NCBI GenBank assembly: GCA_030549205.1
Contig: JAUKTV010000015.1
Location: forward strand, 682,001-746,000
DNA: 64,000 nt
Origin: Apiosordaria backusii
Taxonomy: Eukaryota; Ascomycota; Sordariomycetes; Sordariales; Lasiosphaeriaceae
Reading direction: 5' to 3'
Below the pieces are notes generated by a model. The model was not told the DNA's origin, ran no database searches, and saw nothing but the letters and a program-made list of their open reading frames with translations. Positions within the stretch are counted from its first letter, which is position 1; the number at the start of each line of letters is the position of its first letter. This document shows positions 33,538 to 45,475 of the stretch, piece by piece. The position numbers were made by a program, and so were the translations under genes.

Positions 33538-35146
33538 ATGGCCACCGCTAGTACACCAACACCTGGACCGCAACCTCCCCATGTAATCATCATTGGCGCG
33601 GGGATAAGTGGGTTGGTGTTGGCGCAATGTCTTCGGAAACAGGGGGTTTCGTTTGAGATTTTTGAACGGGATGAGAGCCCGACTGCGAGGGGTGGGGGGT
33701 ATTGTCTTGGTTTGCATGAGTTCGTTCCCGATTCCTCCCCCCCCCCCCCCACAATTCTGATCCCCATCCCAGTCCCCATCCACAAACTGTTGAGCACACT
33801 GATAAGCGATTATATAGTGCGGAACGGCTGTTTGCTGATGCTCTCCCATCGGATGTACCACCCCTGTCCTCAACATGCCACCTCTTACCTCTTGATCTCC
33901 CGTCTCAACTGATTGTTTATCTGCCACATGGGAAGACGCTCAAGGTGGAGGATACAGAGAGGACGCCGTGCACGAGGGTGAATAGGTTGAAACTCAGGGA
34001 GATGTTGGCGACGAATTTGAAGATACATTGGGGAAGGAAGGCGGTGCAGGTTTGGGAGGATGAGGATAAAGGGAAGGGGTATGTGAGGTTTGAGGATGGG
34101 GGGGTGGTGGAGGGGGGGTTGGTTGTGGGTTGTGATGGGATATTTTCTGGTGGTAAGTCTTGTCCTTCATATTCGTCTCCGTCTTTTCTGTTGGGTGGGA
34201 TAGGTCGGGTGTGCTGGGAGTAGGTGGAGTGGCTGATGATAATGCAGTAAGGCCTCATGTACCGCTGATGCCGGGGTGTAGTAGTGTAAAACTGAGGCAG
34301 TTCCCTGCTGCGGTGGTGGCGGGGAATGTGGTGCTTGAGGGGGAGGAGATGAGGCGACAAATGAGGAATGGGTATTCGGCGTATATGGCGGTGGGGAGGG
34401 GGTGGGGGTTGTTTGTGGGGTTGAATAGAATACTTGAGATTGAGGAGAAGGAAAAGGGGAGTGGGGAGGTTAAGGGGGTTAAGGGGGAGTATTATTGGCT
34501 TATGAGCGAGTATGATGAGGGTGTGGCGGATGAGAATCATTGGACGAGGGCGATGACGGATGAGGAGAAATTGGCGAGGGCAAAGGATAAGGTGAAGGAG
34601 TTGAGGGAGGAGTTTAGGGTTGTGGTTGAGAAGACGGATGTGGAGGGGGTGAAAAGCTCTGCTGTGAGTGCTTTCATTGTGCTTTTCCTTATTCATTACG
34701 AGAAAGCAAGGACTGATGAAAGAATAGTGGTCGATGTGGTATGATGCAACGGGGATAGAAGGCATCAATGTGACAAGGGTTGTGTTGATTGGAGATGCGG
34801 CTCATCCCATGACACCTGGTACGTTCGCCTGCTACTTTCAAAAAAGATCAAGAAGCTGATATTCTATCTAGCACGTGGAGAAGGCGCCGTTGTGGCAATT
34901 CGGGATGCGGTGCAGCTCAGCAAAGTTCTCAGCACGATTGACACCACCGATCCTGCAGCCTTTAAGAAAACTATGCAGGATTTCCAGAAAGAAGTTCTGA
35001 CCAAGGGCTCTGAGGCAGTCCAAGCTGCGAGCGAAGCCTTTAAAGGCGTTTTTCAGAACAAGACACCGATGGCTTGGGGCTGGGAAATGGAGCCCATCCA
35101 GGAGGTGCCTCCTTTGCCTCCGTTGAAGCTCAAGGCTGCACGCTGA
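33538..35146 (+). CDS. FAD-dependent class A monooxygenase
   Basis: Five exons join in phase (33538-33719, 33818-34152, 34224-34663, 34728-34818, 34872-35146; introns 98, 71, 64 and 53 nt), 440 aa. The N-terminus carries the Rossmann FAD motif HVIIIGAGISGLVLAQCL followed by FEIFERD. The middle has the second FAD/NADPH motif (GLVVGCDGIFS). The C-terminal part has VVLIGDAAHPMTPARGEGA, which binds the FAD ribityl chain. This is the p-hydroxybenzoate-hydroxylase/UbiH fold seen in fungal secondary metabolism, acting in the cytosol on an aromatic or polyketide substrate. No membrane helix. The first intron (GTTCGT...ATATAG) and the second acceptor are the weakest calls. A run of 13 C lies in intron 1. 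The gene lies with a P450 relic between the arms of a 35-bp inverted repeat. Confidence 0.8.
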
Positions 35147-35848
35147 GTTCAGGGGCTAAGGGTGTGAATCGAGATGTTGTTTTGGATATGGGGTGCCCTG
35201 TAACGGCTAGTTTTGGCCGAAATAGACAACAATCACTAGCCTGCCCGGCTAGCTCAATTCCCGTCTTCGACGATCTTTTTGCTTTTTTCTCTCTAAAAAA
35301 TCTCTAGACATCAATATCTGATGCATGCCATGGTGTACGATGTAGAGGTCTTTTATCTTTTTTTCCTTTCCCTACGGGTGGGTAACCTGCGTGAAAGTGC
35401 CCTACTCTTGACCCTGCAACCCATTCCGCAGCTGCACCTGCATGTGTCTATCGAAGGGACCTGCAACCTCCATGTTGCCGATTGGGTCCACAGTCACATC
35501 ATGATACGGCCAAGGGGGGTCGCCTATGATCCTGATAGGGCAGCCTCAAATGACGTCTCGTGGCAGACTCAACCACTGGGTATGCAGCCTAACCGATTCC
35601 ACACTTGTCACAGCAAAAAATGGATAAGCATCTATCGCCAGACAGGGTTCGGAGAAATCATCCCACAGGCATGCTGCATGCCCAGCTTGTATTCGTTCTC
35701 TTAGTCCATAATGCCCCGCACTAAGGCTGTGAGGCGTATCTCTTAAGAACGTGACCATGCCCACCTCTCTCCCTCCTGTTGTTCCCGCTCATCAGCTCGA
35801 TCACTTTCCTGGTTCCAGCTGGCACCAACGCCAGCTAGCCAAATCACC
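35147..35848. other. Intergenic, upstream of the P450 relic
   Basis: No gene or RNA recognised. The 3' part is presumably the old P450 promoter. Confidence 0.4.
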
Positions 35849-36840
35849 ATGACGCTCCTTTCAGAAGCCCTCCCATATCTCCAATACGCCCGGGATGCCC
35901 ACCCCTACCTCCTCCTCTCGGCTCCCCTCCTCCTCTACGTCCTGATCTCAAACGTCCAATCCTACCTCAAACTCCGCCACTTCAACGGCCCCTTCTGGTC
36001 GCACCTCACCTACTTCTGGTTCGTCAGCAAGGTCTTCCGCGCCAAGATGCTCACCACCCTCCAAGAGCTATCCGACAACTACGGTCCCGTCTGCCGCATC
36101 GGTCCTAACGATCTCCTCGTGGGAGACTTTGACGAGGTGGTTCGCATCAATGGTGTTCGATCCCCGTATGTGAAAAGCGACTGGTACACGACTATCCGGT
36201 TTGATGTTGATGGAGGGGACTCGGTGGTCTCGATTATGGATACGGCGGAGCATGATGTGCGGAAGGCGAAGCTGATCAAGGGGTATGACGGGCGGGGGAG
36301 GGGGCAGGATAAGGGGTGGATGGATAGGGTTGTGGATGGGCAGTTGGGGGAGCTGGTGAAGTTGTTGAGGGAGAGGTACCTATGTGAATCTGGGGAGGAG
36401 GATTAACTGGACGGATGTGGTAAGGTATTTTAGTGTGGATGTTACTATGGAGGCTTTGATGGGGGGGGCTTGGTAGGTTTTGTTGTTGTTGAGGGTGGTG
36501 AACGAAGCTGATGTGTGGGACTTTAGGGGAGATCTTCGGGCGGATAGTGATATCCACAGGTTTTTCGAGATGTCGGATTACTCTGTTCCGTTTATGCATA
36601 CTGTTGGTAGTTGGGGCAGTTTGAGGCGGCTGACGAGCAGTTGGTGGTTTATCCGGAAAGCTGGGCCGAAGGTGACGGATGATCATGGGTTGGGCAAGTT
36701 TATTGAGTGAGTTCGTCAACAAGACAAATGGTGTTAGATGAAAGGGGTTTTACCGACAAAAACAGTATTGCGAAAAAGGAGGGTGCGAAACGCTTCAACG
36801 ACCCAGGGGTAAAGAAGGGCGATATGCTGATGAGTTGGTC
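35849..36840 (+). pseudogene. Truncated cytochrome P450 relic
   Basis: The 5' part of a fungal P450: an N-terminal membrane anchor (YLLLSAPLLLYVLISNV), FNGPFWSHLTYFW, YGPVCRIGPNDLLVGD, YVKSDWY, then INWTDVVRYFSVDVTMEALM. An intron is still recognisable (36473-36526) and continues into GDLRADSDIHRFFEMSDYSVP. Lesions: an extra G in a GGGG run near 36395, and a one-base shift near 36706 after GLGKFI. Similarity stops near 36835 after RFNDPGVKKGDMLMSW. The I-helix, ExxR and haem-binding Cys region are absent, so no activity is possible. The break lies about 25 bp before the right arm of the 35-bp inverted repeat. Confidence 0.8.
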
Positions 36841-36862
36841 CCTATTTCCACCCCTGAATGCA

Positions 36863-36897
36863 GGGATATCGGAGAGCAAAATCTCACCACTGTCCGG
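36863..36897 (-). repeat. 35-bp inverted repeat, right arm
   Basis: Exact reverse complement of 33304-33338. It lies just past the point where the P450 homology ends, so it may mark the breakpoint of the rearrangement that truncated that gene. Confidence 0.9.
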
Positions 36898-37611
36898 TAA
36901 TACTTTGGAGGTAGTACGGAACGACAGGACTGGAACTACTCCTGAGCACAAGACACATCTTTATCCTGAGCTGCGCCAAGCCGAAGGCAGGCTCAGCTCA
37001 GCTCAGCTCATTGACCACCTCCCTGATTTAACCGCTCATCCAGTCGGCAGTGCAGCCACATGATCTAAGCGCCGCGCGATGGTTGTTGCCTGTGGCGCGA
37101 TGGACGCGCTTACCGTATGATTGAATGCAACATCTTTGTTGCCCTCACTCAAGCTGGAGACTGGATCATCCAACTACCTACCAGGTACTCGGTATCCTGT
37201 GACAGTAACCGGAGCTGTTGACAACTGCAGCCAAACTCGGGTTGAAATTAAACGGAGCTGTGGCTGATTGAGTGGGCGGCTAGGGCCACCAACTCTGATC
37301 AAATTGGAAAACCACCACTGCAGGGAGGCTCTGGAAGTCACAGAGGCGACCACTTGTCTGACCTGCCGGACCAACAGGCCCGACCCAACTAAGAAACTTT
37401 TGGTACAGGAAGATGCATAGACTGCAGACCATAGCATTTGCTTGGCTCTGCTTGTTAGCGCTCAGCGCTCAGCCAACTGGATCGATGTGGTGCCAGCATC
37501 AACAACTCCTGGTCCCTTAAATACGGAAGGTGCCATCTTTTTGGAGTTCTTTGCGAGCTCCTACCTTATTCACTCTTACTTTTCTCTTCCGCATGGAGTA
37601 CACAGTCCGAC
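36898..37611. other. Intergenic, promoter of the CFEM-like gene
   Basis: No gene recognised. Contains agctcagctcagctcag (36995-37011) and a short imperfect duplicate gcgctcagcgctcagc near 37457. Confidence 0.4.
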
Positions 37612-38261
37612 ATGACATATCGAATCCTCTTCCCTCTTGTCCTCCTGTCTCTCCTCCCCATTGCTGTGGCGGATGGATTACTATCATTGGACTCTTCTAA
37701 CGGCTTCAACAAACTGCGAGATTGCGCACTTGGTTGCTACAACGGCGGCATCCGTGATGGTTACATGGTTACAGATCAGTTGAGCTGCCGAAAGCCAGGA
37801 GTCGTATACATTCCTCCGGACAATGACTGCTTCTGCCGGCCGGATCTGCAAGAAACCGCTGTTAGATACTTGTCAACATGCGTGTACACTTCTTGCAGTC
37901 AAAACGAGTTGGACGTGTCAAGCGCGACTCAGGTCTACAAGGATTATTGTACCAGCGCTGGTTATACTGCTGCTGCGCCAAAGTCCACTCCAGCGCAAAC
38001 CACAGCCGGTGGTGGTAAGTTAGCCTCGCTGTCACGGTAACCTCTCTAGCCTGCTAACACATTCAAGAAATTGTGGGAACGACCCCAAGCGACTCCGGCT
38101 CAATACCTGTAGTCAATACAGGTACACCAGATTCAAATGAAACTGCTGGTGACAACAAATTTAGGCCAGGCATTGGGGCAATGTTTGGTATTGGTGGTGG
38201 TGTGCTTGGCGCGATTGTTGCGGCGATAGGTTTATGTGCGTGTGCGTCAGGGTGTTTGTGA
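37612..38261 (+). CDS. CFEM-like secreted protein with C-terminal membrane anchor
   Basis: Two exons (37612-38014, 38068-38261) around a 53-nt GTAAGT...CAAG intron in phase 1, 198 aa. A signal peptide (ILFPLVLLSLLPIAVADG) is followed by an eight-Cys domain: DCALGC, LSC, NDCFC, STC, TSC, DYC. The DxCxC core, C-x14-C-x4-C and the last C about 17 residues on fit the CFEM pattern, with slightly long spacing. The tail is Thr/Ser/Pro-rich, then one hydrophobic segment (GIGAMFGIGGGVLGAIVAAI) and CACASGCL, so the protein is probably tethered rather than released; the segment could alternatively be a GPI signal. CFEM proteins bind haem or iron, or act in adhesion and host interaction. The assignment is by Cys spacing only. 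Confidence 0.7.
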
Positions 38262-38709
38262 CATTCAAGGTCTCAAGCCTTGGGTCTTCAGCCTTGGTCA
38301 AAAGGACTATCCAGTGATATCAGGGTAATATATCAACCAAGTACAAAACAAGTTCAACTGGTCGCATGAGCAAGCATATACCTTGTGTGAACGCAGCACA
38401 CACAGGCGGCTGCAGCATCAACAGTCTAGGAAGACCTCTGAACACGGACTAACTCGAGAATCTGCGCCTTGTGTGCCCCCCTTTCGGATAACCTGAGAGC
38501 AACTAAGCCACCAAAGCAGCCATGCCAAGCTAACCAAACGCCAACACCCTGTTCTTTAGCCCCCTAAAAGACTTAGATGTAATAGTACAGAGACACTTTT
38601 GCACCTAGGCCCTATTTAATACAACCATTGTGGAGACGACAACAGTTCGACAAGGCCTGCCTACCGTCTAGGTTTAAATTTACCAACCTGTTGGTCATTC
38701 TATTATAAT
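38262..38709. other. Intergenic, nothing recognised
   Basis: 448 bp between the CFEM-like gene and the minisatellite. Becomes progressively AT-rich. Confidence 0.4.
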
Positions 38710-39160
38710 CTTCAAAGTCTATTATCTAAGCTTTTAAAGTCTAAAGTATCTATTATCTAAGCTTTTAAAGTCTTTCATCTAACCTTTCAAAACCTACTAT
38801 CTAAACTTTCAAAATCTATTGTCTAAGCTTTTAAAGTCGACCGTCCAAGCTTTAAAGTCAACCGTCCAAGCTTTTAAAGTCAACCGTCTAAACTTTTAAA
38901 GTCGACAGTCCAAACTTTTAAAGTTAACCGTCCAAACTTTTAAAGTCGACCGTCCAAACTTTTAAAGTCGACCGTCTAAGCTTTTAAAGTCAACCGTCTA
39001 AGCATTTAAAATCTTTTATACCGACTTTTAAAACCTACTATTTTAACGTTTAAGGCCTATTGTCCTAACTATTTTAATTAACTATCTTAGCTTTTTTAAC
39101 TTATTATTTTAGTTTTATAGCCTACTGTCTTAGCTTTAAAAGTGAAGTATCCTAAATACT
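38710..39160. repeat. 22-bp AT-rich minisatellite
   Basis: Roughly 20 units of 22 bp built on cttttaaagtc plus a variable half (aaccgtctaa, gaccgtccaa, tattatctaa). The centre (38830-39010) is most regular; both ends decay. The decay is largely C/T and G/A, which would fit point mutation of repeats. Confidence 0.85.
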
Positions 39161-39631
39161 TTTACTGAATATTTAATAGACGTTATGCTGGACTTAAGTT
39201 AGATAGAGGGAACCCTCTGCAATAATGGCAGTAAGGTACCTTAAAGGCGTGAAAAATGATCTTAGACTATTAGACTGAGAAAAATATATAAATCTATTTA
39301 GGAGTAGAGAGATAATAACCTGCAAATACCAAACCTTAGATATTAATACAGCTGCCCGTTTCTTTCAATTATCCTAACTGTTTAAATTGTTATCCTGTCC
39401 TACAATAGTGCCGACAAGATATAACGGCGACTTCCAATCAAGATTTCCCAGCCCCAACTTAGATTACTAATAGGAGGTAGTGAGATATATTATCTTGGTA
39501 AGTAAAGTGCGGGGATGTCGGGATGATTATGCAGACATTTGACTCTTAACATCTAGCTGCCTGTATCGACCCCTCGCAGACTATTATTTAGATTAGTTGT
39601 GGGCATATTAACAGATCTCCCCTTTGATGGC
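39161..39631. other. AT-rich intergenic sequence
   Basis: Between the minisatellite and the membrane-protein pseudogene; nothing recognised. Confidence 0.4.
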
Positions 39632-41449
39632 TCATTTATAGACTCGCCGACTTCGAAACGGCTCCGAGGCTCCTCTTGACCGACTTAAAAGCAACTGACC
39701 AACAGCATTTCCAGGTTTCACATCCACATACTGAACTAAACTATCCTCACAAACCTCCATAAACTTATCCTCGTTTGCATTTCCAAACCCAGCGCGATAT
39801 AGATCCGGCCTGGAAGACTTCAATATCCACCAGCTCTCAAACTCGACTCGATTTACCCAACACCTTATGGGAAATACAGTGATACACGCCCACGCCGTAA
39901 CGAGTATTGACACCGCTAATGCCGTTCCCGGTATCATTGCAACAACCGTGACGGATATAAACAACATGTCCGGCCCTGTTCCAAGAAACGGTTGCTCCAA
40001 CTTGAGGTATGTGTGCCTCGAGATTGCGTACCTTAGGTATGCCATCAGCGTCCACTGGTTCCGTATGTAAGATGCCATCAGGTGCGGAAAGCTGACATCT
40101 GGCCCCGTGTTGTTGGCTATATAAGAGACGGAGCCGCCGGGAACGTCATTATCCGAGACGATGGTGTACTGCCAGCTGGCACCATAGATGAGCATGGCGG
40201 TCGCTAAGGTGGGCCGATCATCGACGACCTCGCCCCACACCGTGTTAAGTGTGTGGTTGAGAGGCGGCCAGAAGCCCTCTTGCCAGCGTCCACCTGTTTC
40301 GGCGCGAAAGGTGCATCGTGCCCGGCCCCTGAGAGTGGTTGCTTGACTGTACCGTAGCCGTATAGGTCGAGGTAGGTATGCGCTGCCGAGGGACGTGATA
40401 GTGCTAACGCCCACGCCCCTCATGTTAGGCTGGACATCGTGGCCGAGCATGATCACGTCGTATTCGCCGAGGCTGCTGAAGGGGCCGGTTTCATTGACCC
40501 GAAGAAGGAGATGAATTCCCGAGTTCCATTGGGGCATGGCGCCGATGCCGAATATTGCTGCTAATTTCCCATCGAGATAGATGCTGGTGCTGGTTTGGTA
40601 TTCCGTCCCTGTAGACCTGACTGAAATGGCTCTCTCCTTGCAGGAAACCCACATAGCCATCCAGGGGAGATTGTTATTCGGGCCGAGTTTCCAGCCTGCA
40701 GGCAGAGTGGCAATCGTTATATTCGCACCCAGGGTTTCGTCTCCGATGTTTCCGTACTTGGTGACAGTGCGTTGACCACCTGAGTTCACCTCGCTAATGT
40801 AGTCCCACGAGTGAATAGAGGTGTTGGTCAGAATGTTGAGCTTCGATCCACCCTGATCACAAATGAACAGGCCTGTTTCTTCTACCAGGGCTGCGGGGCA
40901 GGCAAAGGCAACGTCGGGAACGAGGGCAACCGCCTCGCCGCTTGTGGGAAGGGAGTCGTACCTAACAGACGAAGAAGTTGCGACCATAGCAAGCAGAGAG
41001 AAAGCGCCGAGTTTGACGTGGAACTTGAAAGAGGTCGGCAACACCGCAAAGTACCTGGTATTGAAGCTGACCTAGGGATAGAAATGGTCTGCAGGTTGCC
41101 AGAAGCTTCTTGGAAGTCATCGGTCGGCCGTTGACAACATTATTGACGGCAAGGGCCCACGCCGGTCGCAGAAAGACGACTCCGATGATGATGGTAACTG
41201 TTTTGGTGCTTGCTGAGATGACGATACTGGTGACTCGGGTATCCTGCCGTGGAACTAGCATGGGCCCATGTATTGCGAGCATGATTCTCGCCACGAGACA
41301 TGCCGATAGGAAGATGAGGCTGACAGGCAATAAAAGTAGAACGAGGAGGTGCTGTTGGGATTTTCAGGCTTCTGTACTTGCGAGAACATGTTCGTCTGGT
41401 TGTGAGTAGTTTGAGTTTCTGGAATAGCTGTTTCTGTTGCTATATCCAT
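39632..41449 (-). pseudogene. Conserved fungal plasma-membrane-type protein, frameshifted
   Basis: Three minus-strand frames follow one another and together make one protein. First frame from the ATG at 41449: MDIATETAIPETQTTHNQTN ... NSTSS. Second frame: VLLLLPVSLIFLSACLVARI, RVTSIVISASTKTVTIIIGV, VNGRPMTSKKLLATCRPFLS. Third frame: RYFAVLPTSFKFHV, YDSLPTSGEA, WKLGPNNNLPWMAMWVSC, then a C-terminal helix (MIPGTALAVSILVTAWACIT) and a cytosolic tail. This is the layout of a common fungal family with N-terminal helices, a large extracytosolic domain and a last helix; function unknown. The first switch (near 41335) needs one base; the second (near 41075) has CCCTAG at the join but no good donor, so an intron is not excluded. 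It adjoins the transposon block. Confidence 0.6.
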
Positions 41450-41942
41450 TGAAGGAAGGTTGTTGTGCTGAAGCAGCATACATCTTGACTAAAGGCAGAA
41501 GCGCATGACGAGGGAGGGTCAATCTGGATAATCTGGGATGTGTGGATTTAGGTTGAAACTTATACTTGCAGCTAGACGCTTCCAATCTCAAGTTATTCAC
41601 GCAGTTATCTGTTTGCCCTTACCTGCGCTGAATTCAAAAGTTCAGGAGTTTTGGCAGGGTGGTCTGATGTGGCATCTGAGGCGAAAACGACATGAGGAGC
41701 TGAAGGCAGACTTGCAGGCGCCACCGCAGCCACGAACGATTCCGACCACCGCCCTGCTTCCTTTGGCTTTTAGCTTGCTGGAAATCTCATGATGACCGCC
41801 AAGATAGGGCGTGAAGAAGAGCGAAGTAAGCGAACCTAGCCGAAAGTGTCGGTCGCCTCCGCACCATTCGTATAAACATGGCTTTGCTCGAAGCCGTTGG
41901 GACGGCACTTGAATATTCTGATTTACTACACCTCAATCTAAT
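41450..41942. other. Intergenic up to the nested insertion
   Basis: An ATG at 41878 opens a short frame (MALLEAVGTALEYSDLLHLN) running into the inserted element at 41943. It may be the first codons of a disrupted gene, but no match to the far side could be made in frame. Confidence 0.3.
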
Positions 41943-42397
41943 CTTACCGGTGCAGGGGGGTCTAGGGAGCCATACGCCCACTTCCAACTAAACTTTCCAG
42001 ACTAGAATAATCCAGCCACCTTAAAGCTAGAAGTAGCTTACAGCCAGGCTAGCGGCTCAAATCTAAACAAGCGGTTCAAATAAATAGTACTTAAAAGATA
42101 TCTAAGCCTTAGAGTATTACCATTACTATATTAACCATAACTAAATACTCGATATATATTAAATCGACAATTTCCTATCGATTAAATCCGGCTATATACC
42201 TATATAGTTAACTATTTAATTATTATACGTAGTAATTAAAATTAAGTATAAAGATAGTTAAAATATTATAAAGAAGGTACTATTTTTAAAGTAAGTATAA
42301 GCCAGCTCTAAGTTGGCTTTAAACCGCTTAGTTAAAATGAACCTTTCGTTAAAATGAACCGCAGAACCGCCCGTACGTGGCTTAGATATATAAGTAA

Positions 42398-42402
42398 GTA
42401 TA
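42398..42402. repeat. Copia target-site duplication, left
   Basis: GTATA immediately before the LTR, matching GTATA at 48783-48787 immediately after the other LTR. Confidence 0.85.
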
Positions 42403-43081
42403 TGTTAAGATAGGTGTCTCACAGGCCTATAGGTATAGACCTGTGCAGGGAACAGCGCAGAATACTGAGAGCGAAGAGGGTTTTATCTGCAGTATACAAC
42501 AGTAGCTAGGCACTGAAGGAATGTAGATTATAGAGGCAATGCCCTGCAATATATAAAAGGTAAATACTGTAATATAGGCTTATAAAGTACTGTAAGATAT
42601 AGTAAACCAGTATATTAAATTGACTTATTAACTAGGAAAATATTACAATAAATAGTTATAAAGGATAAAATCTATTATAGGTCTTTAGCCCTATATTGCT
42701 TTTCAAACCTCTCTTTATTCTAAAGCTTAAATACCTATTAAGTCTACTAACTATAGGGCCTAAATGCCTGTTAAGTCTACTAACTATAGAACCTAAATAC
42801 CTATTAAGTCTGCTAACTGCAGACTTAATTGGCCGGCTAAATCTAACTATTATATGTACTAGCCGGAAACTATTTATAAAGTATAGAACGCTAATATTTT
42901 ACCGTTACAGTACGTTAATTATCTAAAGCTTTAGGCTACTTTAAGGGTTTAAAGACCATTACAATTGCTATAGTAGAGTATTAGTAAGTACTATAATTCC
43001 AAACTATTAATTATTATTAGCCCTATAGGTTATAGGCTAAAATACACTATAAAGTCTACAATTAAATACTATATTTTAACA
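42403..43081 (-). repeat. Copia 3' LTR (in minus-strand sense)
   Basis: 679 bp, equal in length to its partner. Differences are mostly transitions, for example ggtgtctcacagg here versus aatgtcttatagg at the matching site. The outer (left) half is better preserved than the inner half. Confidence 0.93.
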
Positions 43082-43089
43082 CCTCCTCT
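43082..43089 (-). other. Polypurine tract of the Copia element
   Basis: AGAGGAGG on the minus strand directly before the TGTTA start of the 3' LTR. Position and composition are those of a plus-strand priming site, and they confirm the minus orientation. Confidence 0.75.
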
Positions 43090-43470
43090 ATAGCTACAGT
43101 ATATAGTATTGATTAAAAAGGCTTAGAAAAGTTTAATAGTAAAATAAAGGTATTAAATAGCACTATAAGTAAAGCTTTAATAAAGCCGTTAGCAGACATC
43201 TCCTCTATAAGGAGGTAAGTTATAGTAATAACTTCAGTAGATATAGCCTTTTTAACCCTCTAAAATCGAATTAAAGTATATTTAGTTCAGCGATTGTACT
43301 TATCGCTATAAGCAGTAGCAATAGAGCCTTTATTATTATATAATAGAGGGGTAGGGCTTATAATAGGCCTGGAAATTTCCTAAAAAAGACCCCTAAGCTA
43401 TATAGCTTCTTTAAAGCCTTTAATAAGCCTAGTATATTCGGTTTCTAAAGTACTAAAGGATATAGTAGAC

Positions 43471-45475
43471 GCTTTTTTAAATTTCCAACTAATAGGTCTT
43501 TTAATTAAAGTAAATAGCTAATTGTAAGTAGATTTAGCGCTTTCTTTATACTTAGCTTAGTTACTATTAATAAAGCCGATAGGCTTTAAGTTACTATTAA
43601 AGCTATAACTGATAGTACTGTAAATACTAGAATAAAGGTAGGAAAGTACTTTTAAGTAGATATTAGTAGGCTATGTTAGGTATTGTAAGAGCTACTAAAT
43701 GCTAAAGGCTATGTTAGGCTTAGTTTAAACTATAGTATATATTAAAATACCAATCAGTTATTAATATAAGTACTGATTAAAGGGGCTTATAGGAGTTTTA
43801 GGCCTATTGCCTTTACCTATAATTCTAGGGCTTAATAAAAGGAAAGTTAACTTAATGTTAATTCTAAAGTATTTAACTACTTTTATAATATAGGCCTTTT
43901 AATAGATCTAAAGGTACCGTTAAGGCCTATTACATTCAATTTAAACACTAAGGAAATAGCAGGTAGGACCTAAATTTTCGATATCGTAGTACTCCCTTAT
44001 AGCGTTCTTTAAGGCTTAAAGCTATAGAGGCTTAGGGCTTATAATTAAGTAGTCGTTAATATAGTTAATAATAAAGATCTTATAATTTAAGTAAAAATAG
44101 GTAACTATATTAAAAATAAGGGGCTTAAAACCTAAGACCTAAGTTATTATAAAGACCTTCTATTACTAAAGATAAGAAGCCTACTTTAGGCTATATAGGG
44201 ATTTCTTTAGTAAAATAACTTAATCTTTAATAAGGTCCTATCCGGTTGCCTTTAATAGTATTACAATATTAGCACTACTGTAAGTAAACTTAAGTAGTCT
44301 CTATAGAATTTTAATATAGATATTAAAATCGGTCTCTAAATTTAAAAAGGCTTCTATAAAGTCTACTTACTTTAAATCCCAATTAAATATAGCTATAAAG
44401 GCCAATATAATTCTCTAAGTTAGAGGCTCTATAATAAAAGCATAAGTCTATTTAAAGTCAATTTTAAAGGCCTATTAAAAACTCCAGGCAACTAATTAAG
44501 CCTTAAACTTTACTATAATACCCTATAAATTCTTCTTATCTTTAAAGACCTAACGGCTTATAATAGGCTTCTTTTTAACTTAAAATCGGCAAATAAAATA
44601 AAAGGTCTTAATAGTAAGAAGTTAGTATAATTTAGTAAAGATAGCCTATAACTATTACTCCTTTTTAAGATATTTTAAAGTTTACTTAAAGATATTATAC
44701 TTTAAAGCCTCTATAAAATAGCACTTCTTATAATAAGAAACTAAGTAAGAAATAAACTTACTATAATCTATATTATCTATAGGTATAAATTCTTTATATT
44801 ACTTCTATAAGGTTTAAAATAGAAAGATCTTAATAGTAATAGAAGGTACTATAGGTATTAAAATTATAAACTTAAATAGCAATTAAGTAGGTAGTATAGA
44901 GGATAATTTAGGTATTAAAGAACTAAGAATTAATAAAATAAAAGAACTATAAATAGAAAGCTTAAAAACTTAAATAATAGTATCCTTCTTTAACTTATTA
45001 AAGCAGTTAAAGACCTTTAAAAAACCTATAGGACTTAAAGGACCTATAATCTAAGCCAATAGGTCCTTATAGAACTTAATAAAGCTAGTTTTAATAACTT
45101 TATTTAGGCTTAAGTAAACTAAGTAGGTTTAATAACCTAAAACAGTTATAAATCTTCCTTTAATTCTTTAAAAAGCAAGCTTAAGACCTATAACTTAATC
45201 CTTAATAGAAATATATACTATAACCTTAATATCTATAGCCCTATAGTTTAAAAGATTTAACTAATATAACATTTAAAAGGGCAATAGTTTATTATAAAAG
45301 GCTTAATAAGGCATAAGATCTTTAAAGCTTTAAACTATATAGTTAATAATTTCTACTATAAGAATAGTTATATATCTTTAAAAAATAATAAAAAGGCTTA
45401 AAGTTAAAATAGTAGCCTTTAAACAGTTTAAAATAACCTTAATAGAATGCTCGGTTAAGCCATTTTAATTAAAAG
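43471..45475 (-). pseudogene. RIP-degraded Copia pol (integrase, RT, RNase H)
   Basis: Only fragments are readable. Near 45451-45470 the integrase motif region shows NGLTEHS with an in-frame stop just before it. Near 44049-44066 the RT active-site box reads YIND, with one catalytic Asp replaced by Asn and the Val by Ile, both explained by G-to-A change. Near 43475-43560 the RNase H block shows KESAKST...PISWK with stops. The gag/protease part toward 48100 is not readable. No reconstruction was attempted. Confidence 0.8.

Noticed and set aside
33917..34768. 283-codon minus-strand ORF
   Set aside because: Antisense of the flavin monooxygenase with biased His/Pro/Leu composition.
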